A DNA stretch of 64,000 bases from Flavobacteriia bacterium (GTDB taxonomy: Bacteria > Bacteroidota > Bacteroidia > Flavobacteriales_D > Crocinitomicaceae). The notes beneath the pieces were generated by a model, which saw only the letters and a program-made list of their open reading frames with translations, was not told where the DNA came from and made no database searches. The stretch is from the NCBI GenBank assembly GCA_016178305.1, contig JACOTM010000048.1, forward strand, positions 1-64,000, read 5' to 3'. Shown in pieces: positions 37,813-45,559 of this stretch (position 1 is its first letter; each line of letters opens with the position of its first letter). A program made the translations under genes and the position numbers.

Positions 37813-38955
37813 TTAAATGAAAAGTCTTTTTGTAGATTGTGAAATATTTCGGACATATTTAATGTCAATTTGATTTTTAATCAAGGCGGTCAGTAAATTA
37901 TTGAAACCATTTTCTTCATCAATAGTTATGAGATATAAGCCGCCATTGTAATCTATTTTTTTTTTTTTTTTATGTCCAATTGCGTTGTTTAATTCGTCTC
38001 TCGTACAATTGACATCGAGTTCCATAAAGCATAAACCTTCTTCAGTGTTGGTATCTGATAATTTAGTTGGTTTGCCATTTTTTAAGAACATTACCTTATC
38101 GGAAACTTTTTCGACTTCAAATAATTGTTGTGAGCTTAAAATAATCCCAATTGGGTTTGAAATACTTAAAGATAAGTTCTTTAAATCTTCTAATATTACT
38201 TGCTGTGCTACAACATCAAGGTTTGCTAATGGCTCATCTAATAACAAAATTTGAGGTGCTCTCAGGAATGTTCGAGCTAATTCAAAGCGCATTTTGTAGC
38301 CAGAGGATAATTCGTCCCAATTATGATTTCGATAACTCCATAAGCCAAATCGAATGATCATCATATTAACCATCAATTCATTTTCTTCACCATTGATTCC
38401 GTAATGGGAAGCTGCAAATTTTAAATTGCTTTTTAACGATCCGTACCATTTTGGTGTTCGCTGTGGGATATAAGTTAATTTAGTTCGAAGTTCATATTCG
38501 GAGAGATCGCTTTCGTCTAAAGAATATTTTATTTCTCCTGAATCGTATTTTAAATCTTTTGCTAATATTCTTAAAAGAGTCGTTTTTCCATTTCCATTTT
38601 CACCAACTAATCCCCAAACATCTCCTTGCTTTACTTTTAAAGAAACTTCTCCTAATTGAAAATTTCCACGACCGTATTTTTTAACAATATTTGTGGCTTC
38701 TAACAAGGTAGGATGTTTGTCTGATTCTACTTCAATTTTTTCTAATTTTGAAATAAAAAGAGAGACTTTTTGATGAAGAATATCTTTGGAAGGAACATGA
38801 GTTTCTTTCCAATCTGTTAAATCAATCGCTTCTTGGTAGATACTTAAATTTTTTGTATCTAAAACGCAGTCAATTAATTTTCGATAACCTAAATTATAGT
38901 CTCCATTTTGAAAATGTTCGGTAACGATTTGTAGTTTTTCTTTGTATGTTATCAT
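37813..38955 (-). CDS. ABC transporter ATP-binding protein with N-terminal helical extension
   Basis: A 380-residue ATPase. An 80-residue helical N-terminal extension precedes the ABC domain. Walker A GENGNGKTT is at 118-126, the signature region LSSGYKMRFELARTF at 216-230 (replacing LSGGQ) and Walker B ILLLDE at 236-241. Where most family members carry the switch His (SSH), this protein reads ILSSQQLFEVE. A C-terminal domain of about 90 residues follows and contains a five-lysine run (329-333) encoded by a 16-nt A tract. The gene is followed by the membrane protein at 36058-37797; substrate unknown. Confidence 0.85.
   Translation of the reverse strand: MITYKEKLQIVTEHFQNGDYNLGYRKLIDCVLDTKNLSIYQEAIDLTDWKETHVPSKDILHQKVSLFISKLEKIEVESDKHPTLLEATNIVKKYGRGNFQLGEVSLKVKQGDVWGLVGENGNGKTTLLRILAKDLKYDSGEIKYSLDESDLSEYELRTKLTYIPQRTPKWYGSLKSNLKFAASHYGINGEENELMVNMMIIRFGLWSYRNHNWDELSSGYKMRFELARTFLRAPQILLLDEPLANLDVVAQQVILEDLKNLSLSISNPIGIILSSQQLFEVEKVSDKVMFLKNGKPTKLSDTNTEEGLCFMELDVNCTRDELNNAIGHKKKKKIDYNGGLYLITIDEENGFNNLLTALIKNQIDIKYVRNISQSTKRLFI
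37956..37971. repeat. 16-nt homopolymer tract inside the ABC ATPase gene
   Basis: Sixteen consecutive T on the plus strand, hence sixteen A in the coding strand, encode Lys329-Lys333 plus the first base of an Ile codon. Slippage by one or two bases would change the last roughly 47 residues without touching the ATPase motifs. It could also be a sequencing or assembly weak point. Confidence 0.85.
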
Positions 38956-39075
38956 AAACTCTTTTCAGTGTAAATTCGAGAAAGTTGTTTAGCTAAAATA
39001 ATAGATTTTTAAATATGATTTGAAATTCAATAATTTATCAATAAACATTGAATTGTTAAGAGCTGACTTCGAGAG

Positions 39076-39180
39076 CCTCAGTCAGCATTTAGCCTCAATC
39101 AACTTTCAGCTTCAATTAGCTTTCATCCTCAGTCAGCATTTAGCCTCAGTCAGCGTGTTTCAGCTTCAGTTAACTTTCAG
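39076..39180. repeat. Six-unit 17-bp tandem repeat
   Basis: Units start at 39076, 39093, 39110, 39127, 39144 and 39164; the fifth is 20 bases, the rest 17. Examples are CCTCAGTCAGCATTTAG (units 1 and 4, identical), CCTCAATCAACTTTCAG (unit 2) and CTTCAGTTAACTTTCAG (unit 6). It occupies the spacer between the bshB1 3' end and the ABC ATPase gene start. An open frame through it is a product of the repeat and not a gene. Confidence 0.8.
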
Positions 39181-39217
39181 TTTCAGGGGGGAAATGTTTT
39201 GGGGATTTAGGTAGCGT

Positions 39218-39934
39218 TTAAATTAAATCAAAAAAATCGTTGACTCCAATTGTTCGTTCAGTCGTAAATCCTTCACCGTATTTTGTTTGAATAACCCTGC
39301 CGAATTGTATCATTCGGGCTTCGACACTGTCTAAAAAATCTTGTCCTGAAATAGGCGTTTGAGGTTCTTTTGATTGCGGATTGTAAAATTGTGTTTTGTA
39401 AGCTTTGATTGCTTTCATTTTTTGATCATAATATTCAGAAACATCAACGATAAAGTCTGGTTTTAAATAAATGTCTTGAATGTAATGATAAACAAATTTT
39501 GGACGGTGCACTTCCTGAATTTTATGATCCCATTTGGTTTCAATTTTTCTCAATCCAGCCAAAAAGCAAGCTTCAGAAACTAATTTTGAGGCTTTTGGAT
39601 GATCAGGATGCCGATCGTCAATAGCATTCGCTAAAATTATTTCAGGCTTAAAACGTCTGATTTGTTCAATTATTTGTATTAAATTTTCTTTAGAGTGTTC
39701 AAAAAATCCATCAGCCATTTTTAAATTCCCTCTGAAATGAATCCCCATTATTTTAGAGGCTTCTAATGCTTCATCATAACGCGATTCAATAGTGCCACGA
39801 GAACCTAATTCACCTTGAGTTAAGTCAATAATCCCCACTTTTTTACCAGCTTCAATGTGTTTCATTAAAGTGCCAGAGGCTGCTAGTTCAATGTCGTCGG
39901 GATGGGCTGCGAATGCAAGAATGTTCAGTTTCAT
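39218..39934 (-). CDS. bshB1: Bacillithiol biosynthesis deacetylase BshB1
   Basis: A LmbE/PIG-L-type zinc deacetylase that removes acetate from GlcNAc-malate in bacillithiol synthesis. The zinc motif AAHPDDIE with the later HPDH (DDRHPDHPKASKL), GELGSRGT and FVYHYIQDIYLKPDFIVDVS are typical of BshB1. It is 238 residues and cytoplasmic. Its ATG overlaps the stop codon of the ccsBA C-terminal fragment (ATGA at 39934-39931), so translation was coupled to intact ccsBA. Confidence 0.93.
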   Translation of the reverse strand: MKLNILAFAAHPDDIELAASGTLMKHIEAGKKVGIIDLTQGELGSRGTIESRYDEALEASKIMGIHFRGNLKMADGFFEHSKENLIQIIEQIRRFKPEIILANAIDDRHPDHPKASKLVSEACFLAGLRKIETKWDHKIQEVHRPKFVYHYIQDIYLKPDFIVDVSEYYDQKMKAIKAYKTQFYNPQSKEPQTPISGQDFLDSVEARMIQFGRVIQTKYGEGFTTERTIGVNDFFDLI

Positions 39935-40074
39935 TCGAATTTATTATTTGGTTGGTTCACTTCTTTAAGATATTTTTTATTCTTAAAACTGGCTAGAATT
40001 GTTAATCCAACAAAGAACAATAATACATATTTTATCCAACTCGGAATTGTCCCTAATCCATCTCCTTGAGCAAT
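39931..40074 (-). pseudogene. Frameshifted C-terminal end of ccsBA
   Basis: On the minus strand, in a different frame from the main ccsBA ORF and overlapping its last codons, the DNA encodes 47 residues: IAQGDGLGTIPSWIKYVLLF, then FVGLTILASF, then a basic tail ending KFE. This matches the usual end of Bacteroidota CcsA (a Gly-Asp after the last periplasmic His, then one membrane helix and a Lys-rich tail). It has no start codon of its own. Its TGA overlaps the bshB1 ATG, evidence that it is the original end of ccsBA. Confidence 0.75.
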
Positions 40075-42839
40075 CCGATTGTCATTGTCATCTCACTGAT
40101 GTATGTTATTTCTAAAATATGAAGTGAAATTGATTTTCCATTGTTTTCATTTCTAAAAATGTATAATATTAAATTCATCAGTCCTAAAATACAAGCTAAT
40201 CCGAGGAAACCATAACTTCCTGTGATGATGGCAACATGAATCATTAACCAATAAGATTTTAAGACGGGTTGTAAAGGTGTAATTTGAGGGTCCATTAAAT
40301 TCATTTCAGTAACGAATATCATTAAAGAAGCTAAAATGGCTGCGACTGCTAAAATAACTGGATTTTTTCTTGCAAAAGCAAATCCGGCAATCATTGTTAC
40401 CCAAGAGATAAATACAACAGCTTCATAACCATTACTCCAAGGAGCATGTTCTGTTATTGTCCATCTGAATCCGATCCCCGTACCTTGATAAATAAACGTT
40501 ATAGCTAAAAGGATTGTTCCAATTAAGCCGATATTTTTAAATTTTTTAGAATTTGGATTTTTTGAAAAAATACGTAAGAAAAACACAATTAACAGTCCAA
40601 AGCCAATTGAAATATACAACTTCAAAGTATTTCCGAAAATATTCATTTTGTTGTATTTAATCTCAATGTTGACTTTTGTTTCAGAGGGAACTACATTTTT
40701 TCCAACTGTCCGTTGAAACTGGATTAATTTATCCAATAATACATCTGATTTTGAAAATGATTTTTTTTCTGCGGAACTATTCAGACTTGAAATATATTCC
40801 AAAGCAATTCTTGATGAAGTGGAATCAATCTGATTTAATTCTGGACTCAACGGAACATACCACGTGTTGTTTTGCGCATTCGTAACAGGAATTATTTTCA
40901 TGAATTGCCAGCTAAATATCGCTTGAACCATTTGAAAATCATCTACTAATTTAACTAGTTTTTTATCAAATTCATCTCTTTTTGAATCTGGTTTTTGAAA
41001 TGCAGACTCATATTCTTTGGCTAATTTAAAATCGCCATTTGGGGTAATTAATTCTTTGTATGATGCAAATGAGCCCACTTTCAAACGGTCTCTTAAATTG
41101 ACAGGTATAACAATGATTTTTTCATTCATCCAATGTTCAGGATACATGTGCATACTAAATATTGTTTGAACTGCGTTAAGATTATTGTATCTTGTATTAT
41201 TTGCTATATCTCGAAGTAATTTATCGCATAAAGTATGCATAGGAGAAATTCTCCCTTCAAATTCTTGAACCAATAAATGACCTAATTTTTCGGAGTGTTC
41301 CTCTGAGATAATTCTATAAACAGGTTTGGTATGTTGATGATTTTCATGTTGTGCTAAAGTTGTAAATTGAACCATTGAAATAAGTGCAACAAGAATTCCG
41401 AGGGAGTTTCTTTTATCGTTTAATTTTTTCAATTTTTCATTGATTTCTCTGAAACGACCACCTGGAGCAAAAATAGATAGAATCATCCCTGTAAACATTA
41501 ATAAATAACCTATGTATGTAATATTTGTACCCCACCAATCATGGTTTACACTTAAATGAGTCCCTTTTTCATCTTGATCGTAACCGGATTGGAAAAAGCG
41601 AAAACCATTGTAGTCCATTACGTGATTCATAAATATTTTTTGATCTCTTTTGTAATTGTTTTTCATGTCCACAATGGTCACTTGACTCGAAAAAGAAGAA
41701 GGAGAGTTTGATCCTGGGTAGCGAATTAATTCAAAATCTCTACAAGCAACTCGAAAAGGAATTTCAATTTTTGTTGAACCATATTCCATTTCGTAAATTA
41801 AACCAGCAAAACTAAAGGTTACATGTTCCGGTATTGCATCTTTTCCTCCCGCTAATGAAACGAGCGTACTTACTTTACCATCCGTTATTTTTACGGTTAA
41901 ATAATCTGTGCCAACATTTCTTTTTCCTGAAGGAAGACGCATTTTTTTAGCATTTTTAATCACTTCTTTAAATACGAATTGTTGTCCATTTACGATGTAA
42001 AGTGTTGTTGTTTTGAGATCTACCAATGTATCAATTGGAATTTGTTCGTAAAGTGAATCATTTGGCATTTGCCCTGATTGTCTTACTTTTTGCATCTCAG
42101 CCATCGGTAAGCATTTCAAAGGAAAAGCAGATTTTAATTTTAATTTACCATTGATTGCATAAAGATTGATACCTTGGGCAGCATCTTGTTTTTCAAAAGA
42201 TATTGGAACTGTTCCAATCATTAAGAAATTATTTTTTTCTAAATAATTAGATTTCATTCCATCGGTTTTGATATCCAGTACAAAATCTTTAATCGAGTCG
42301 TTGACAACCAATGAATCGATCATTTTTTTCTCATATTTGACAAATTCAATTTTTATTGGATTTTTATGTTTGGGAAAAATGAAATCGTGTGAAAAATAGT
42401 TGGATGTTATTTCAGACATTAACATTTTTTCATTGTACTGATATTGCATTTTTCCATCATTGACCTTGAACCAAAAATGCGGGTCTGAGGAAAGAATAGT
42501 GTTGCTGTCTTCGCCTTCTCGAATAATCATCATGCCTTCGTACCCAAAATAGCGTGTAACTCCAGCGCCAATTAAAACAATAATAAATGATAAGTGAAAA
42601 GCCAATGAAGCAATTTTTTCCCGACGAAATAGGTTGTATTTAAAGATATTTGAAATTAAATTCATACCTAAATAAGTTAATAATATCTCAAACCATAAAG
42701 CGTTATAAATTATTATTTTAGCAGTTTGAGTATCATAAGCGGATTCTAAAAATGTTGCTGTTCCAATTGCAAAAAGGAAGATAAACATTCCAAGAGCCAT
42801 CATTTTCATTGAAAAAAAAGATTGTGCAAACTTTTCCAT
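40053..42839 (-). CDS. ccsBA: Cytochrome c biogenesis protein CcsBA lacking the WWD heme site
   Basis: A System II heme lyase fusion. The N-terminal ResB/CcsB part (MEKFAQSFFSMKMMALGMFI, FHLSFIIVLIGAGVTRYFGY, HVMDYNGFRFFQSGYDQDE) and a large periplasmic domain precede the CcsA part (WTITEHAPWSNGYEAVVFIS, MIHVAIITGSYGFLGLACIL). The frame then reads SEMTMTIGLLKEMD and stops at the point where CcsA proteins continue with the tryptophan-rich WWD heme-binding segment and the second periplasmic His. Those 75 or so residues are absent, while the C-terminus survives in another frame (39931-40074). This points to an internal deletion that should abolish heme attachment, or to an assembly error. Start chosen at ATG 42839 (MEKFAQ) rather than 42860. 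Confidence 0.85.
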   Translation of the reverse strand: MEKFAQSFFSMKMMALGMFIFLFAIGTATFLESAYDTQTAKIIIYNALWFEILLTYLGMNLISNIFKYNLFRREKIASLAFHLSFIIVLIGAGVTRYFGYEGMMIIREGEDSNTILSSDPHFWFKVNDGKMQYQYNEKMLMSEITSNYFSHDFIFPKHKNPIKIEFVKYEKKMIDSLVVNDSIKDFVLDIKTDGMKSNYLEKNNFLMIGTVPISFEKQDAAQGINLYAINGKLKLKSAFPLKCLPMAEMQKVRQSGQMPNDSLYEQIPIDTLVDLKTTTLYIVNGQQFVFKEVIKNAKKMRLPSGKRNVGTDYLTVKITDGKVSTLVSLAGGKDAIPEHVTFSFAGLIYEMEYGSTKIEIPFRVACRDFELIRYPGSNSPSSFSSQVTIVDMKNNYKRDQKIFMNHVMDYNGFRFFQSGYDQDEKGTHLSVNHDWWGTNITYIGYLLMFTGMILSIFAPGGRFREINEKLKKLNDKRNSLGILVALISMVQFTTLAQHENHQHTKPVYRIISEEHSEKLGHLLVQEFEGRISPMHTLCDKLLRDIANNTRYNNLNAVQTIFSMHMYPEHWMNEKIIVIPVNLRDRLKVGSFASYKELITPNGDFKLAKEYESAFQKPDSKRDEFDKKLVKLVDDFQMVQAIFSWQFMKIIPVTNAQNNTWYVPLSPELNQIDSTSSRIALEYISSLNSSAEKKSFSKSDVLLDKLIQFQRTVGKNVVPSETKVNIEIKYNKMNIFGNTLKLYISIGFGLLIVFFLRIFSKNPNSKKFKNIGLIGTILLAITFIYQGTGIGFRWTITEHAPWSNGYEAVVFISWVTMIAGFAFARKNPVILAVAAILASLMIFVTEMNLMDPQITPLQPVLKSYWLMIHVAIITGSYGFLGLACILGLMNLILYIFRNENNGKSISLHILEITYISEMTMTIGLLKEMD

Positions 42840-42988
42840 TGTGTCTATTTTGAGGTACAAAAATAAGCATTGCAGTTAAAACAATCATCGGGTTTCGAAT
42901 TAAAGAATGTTATTTTTTGTCTTTTCAATGATGAATATCATTTTTGAAGAAAACGATCAACTGTATTTTTGCGAAAAAATGGAAAATA

Positions 42989-43609
42989 ATGGATGAAATA
43001 AATTACATCATCTTTGGAAAAGAGCATTTTGAAGCGACCAAAAAATGTCTTTTTGATAATTTTTTCGGTATTGAACCGATGACTAAAGTTTTACAAATTT
43101 CATCCGAAGAAATAGATTTGTTTTTAGAAGTTATTTTAGGGAAAGCTGCTCATGAAGGTTTGTCATTAGTGGCAATTAATTCGAAAGATGAAATTGTTGG
43201 ATGCATTATTTCCGATGATTATTTTGGAGAAACGGCCCCTGGATTTGAGTTGATTAGTGATAAATTTCATCCCATCTTTTGTCTTTTAGAAGAGTTAGGA
43301 ACAAAGTTTAGAGCAAGCAAAAAACCTAATTTGAATGCTTATTTTCATTTGTTTATGATTACAACAAAGCAAAGAGGTATCGCTAAAGAATTAACAAATA
43401 AAGCTATTGATTTAGCCAGAAATAAAGGTTTTAAATACGCTATATTAGAAGCCACAGGTCCAACATCTCAGCATATTTCAGAAAATACATTTCATTTTGA
43501 AGAGATAGATAAAATTGAATATTCAAATTTTAAAATAGCAAATAAATTGATTTTTCAAGCTGTATCAGATGCACAAGATTGTAAACTTTATTTGAGAAAT
43601 TTGAATTAG
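42989..43609 (+). CDS. GNAT-family acetyltransferase
   Basis: A protein of 206 residues. The segments HEGLSLVAINSKDEIVGCII, LFMITTKQRGIAKELTNKAI (acetyl-CoA loop) and LARNKGFKYAILEATGPTSQ follow the GNAT fold. The start is taken at ATG 42989 (MDEINYIIFG); a TTG at 42944 would add 15 residues without homology value. The ATG lies 30 bases or so after a non-consensus AT-rich promoter region, divergent from ccsBA. Substrate is not known. Confidence 0.75.
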   Translation: MDEINYIIFGKEHFEATKKCLFDNFFGIEPMTKVLQISSEEIDLFLEVILGKAAHEGLSLVAINSKDEIVGCIISDDYFGETAPGFELISDKFHPIFCLLEELGTKFRASKKPNLNAYFHLFMITTKQRGIAKELTNKAIDLARNKGFKYAILEATGPTSQHISENTFHFEEIDKIEYSNFKIANKLIFQAVSDAQDCKLYLRNLN

Positions 43610-43652
43610 AAATGTAAAAGAGATTTGAAATTTATTCTAATTTTACTATCAA

Positions 43653-44639
43653 ATGAAGATTTATTTGACATTTGATTATGAACTATTTTTTGGGTCTGTT
43701 ACAGGGTCAGTGGCTAAATGTATCCTAAATCCTACGAATGATTTATTGGATTTAGTTGAGAAATACCATACACCAATGACTTTTTTTGTAGATGCAGGTT
43801 ACTTAATTGCTTTAGAAAAAAACAAGTTAGATTTTCCTGAATTTGCAAAAGATTTAGATCAAATTAAAGCTCAAATTCAACGTATGATTTTATTGAATTG
43901 CTCCGTTCAATTACATATTCATCCGCATTGGGAAAAAGCAATTTACAAAGATTCAAAATGGATTATTGATACAACCAATTGTTATAAAATTCATGATTTT
44001 TCAGATGATGAAATTGGTCGTATTTTTAGAAGTTACAAGAATTATTTAGACGAATTAACAGGAATGAAATCAACTGTTTTTCGCGCAGGAGGTTGGTGTA
44101 TTCAACCGTTTGATAGATTGAAAAAAAGTTTTCTTGAATTGGGGTTAAAAATAGATAGCAGTGTTTTTGAGGGAGGTTATTTTGAATCAAAGGATTATTA
44201 TTTCGATTTTCGAACAGCGCCAAATAAATCTAAATATTATTTTGAAAGCGATATTTGTAAAGAAAGTGAACATGGAAGTTTTATGGAATTACCAATTTCA
44301 TCCTATCGTTATTCTCCTTTGTTTTATTGGCGTTTATATATTTTAGGGCGTTTGTTTCCAAAGAGACATAAGATGGTTGGTGATGGAATTTATTTGGCGC
44401 AACCAGGAAGAAAAAAATCAGTATTAACACATTTTACGTGGAATCATATTAGCACAGATGGATATTATGCCTCAAATTTGAATAAAGGATTAAAAAAACA
44501 TCTCCAAAATCAAAAACAAGAATATGTTAGTATTGGACATCCGAAATGTAATACTCATTTTTCAATGAAAATTTTGAGTAGATTTATAAGAGTTCAACAT
44601 GTAAAACATGAATTTTGCACTTTAGACTCTGAGTTGTGA
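43653..44639 (+). CDS. NodB-like polysaccharide deacetylase family protein
   Basis: A 328-residue protein beginning with the motif YLTFDYELFFG (Asp8 in the position of the NodB catalytic/metal aspartate). FFVDAGYLI and the histidine cluster QLHIHPHW (His88, His90, His92) provide likely metal ligands, and FRAGGWCIQPF matches the later Arg motif. Such proteins deacetylate or otherwise trim surface polysaccharide. No signal peptide is present, so it probably acts on a cytoplasmic intermediate. It overlaps the next gene by four bases (GTGA), forming a glycan gene group with the following two genes. Confidence 0.78.
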   Translation: MKIYLTFDYELFFGSVTGSVAKCILNPTNDLLDLVEKYHTPMTFFVDAGYLIALEKNKLDFPEFAKDLDQIKAQIQRMILLNCSVQLHIHPHWEKAIYKDSKWIIDTTNCYKIHDFSDDEIGRIFRSYKNYLDELTGMKSTVFRAGGWCIQPFDRLKKSFLELGLKIDSSVFEGGYFESKDYYFDFRTAPNKSKYYFESDICKESEHGSFMELPISSYRYSPLFYWRLYILGRLFPKRHKMVGDGIYLAQPGRKKSVLTHFTWNHISTDGYYASNLNKGLKKHLQNQKQEYVSIGHPKCNTHFSMKILSRFIRVQHVKHEFCTLDSEL

Positions 44640-45514
44640 GAATTATAGAAAGAAAAAAAATAGACATCATAAAATGGGATGCTTTAGTTGAAAAGCATCA
44701 TGATTCAACCATTTTTAATCTTTCGGTTTATTTGGATTCCGTAGCTGAAAATTGGTGTGTGCTTGTCGATGAATATTACACCTGTGGGATAGCTTTGCCT
44801 TACACTATTCGTTTAGGAGTGAAGCAATTATATACGCCAATCTTTGGAAGATATGTTGATGTTATAGGTCGTTTTCCAGAAGAAATAAATCTAATAGATT
44901 TTTTAAAGAGAAATTTTTTAATTTCTTCAATCTCTATTCGAAATTTAAATATTTCTACAATAGAGAATCAGTTTATTTATCAGGAGATTAAAGAAAAGAA
45001 ATTGAATTCACAAGCGAAAAGAATGCTGTTGAAATTTCAGAAATCTAATGTTAAAATTGAGGAAAGTAACAACTTTGATAGCATTCATGAAATTGTAGAG
45101 AGAGAATTATCAGAGAAAGTTACAAATTTTAAAAGGAATACAAATTTAATTTTAAGTTTAATACATCAATTATCAAGTATAGGTTACTTGAAATCTTTTG
45201 CATTTTATGAAAATGAAAGTTTAGTTGGAGGAATGTTTTTTATGGAGTATAAGAACAGGGTTGTTTATCTAAAAGGAGCAGCGGAAAAAAAAGCAAGAGA
45301 TCAGGGAGTGATGTATAAGTGTATGGATCAAATGATTGATTATACCTTGCAAGCAAACAAAGTTTTTGATTTTGGAGGTTCTAGAGTAGAAGGTGTTAGG
45401 CGTTTTAATATGAATTTTGGAGGAGTAGATGTGATTTATGTTAATTTACATTGGAACAATGCTTCCTTTTGTTGGAAGTTAATGCAGAAAATAAAATTCA
45501 AATTGTTAAAATAG
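44636..45514 (+). CDS. FemAB/GNAT-like acyltransferase
   Basis: A 292-residue protein with the FemAB-type arrangement: an N-terminal GNAT-like half (WDALVEKHHDSTIFNLSVYL) and a C-terminal half with LVGGMFFMEYKNRVVYLKGA, a GVMYKCMDQMIDYTL helix and VFDFGGSRVEGVRRFNMNFG, the last being a conserved FemAB/GNAT signature. Its role is probably transfer of an amino-acyl or acyl group to a surface sugar or peptide. GTG start; coupled by overlap to the NodB-like gene. Confidence 0.75.
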   Translation: MRIIERKKIDIIKWDALVEKHHDSTIFNLSVYLDSVAENWCVLVDEYYTCGIALPYTIRLGVKQLYTPIFGRYVDVIGRFPEEINLIDFLKRNFLISSISIRNLNISTIENQFIYQEIKEKKLNSQAKRMLLKFQKSNVKIEESNNFDSIHEIVERELSEKVTNFKRNTNLILSLIHQLSSIGYLKSFAFYENESLVGGMFFMEYKNRVVYLKGAAEKKARDQGVMYKCMDQMIDYTLQANKVFDFGGSRVEGVRRFNMNFGGVDVIYVNLHWNNASFCWKLMQKIKFKLLK

Positions 45515-45559
45515 AATTGATGTACTCTAAAAATTGAAGATATTTTTTTACTTTTGCTT

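Noticed and set aside
39020-39214. 64-codon plus-strand frame
   Set aside because: It is created by the 17-bp tandem repeat; the product is a repeat of LSQHLAS-type units with no start context or homology.
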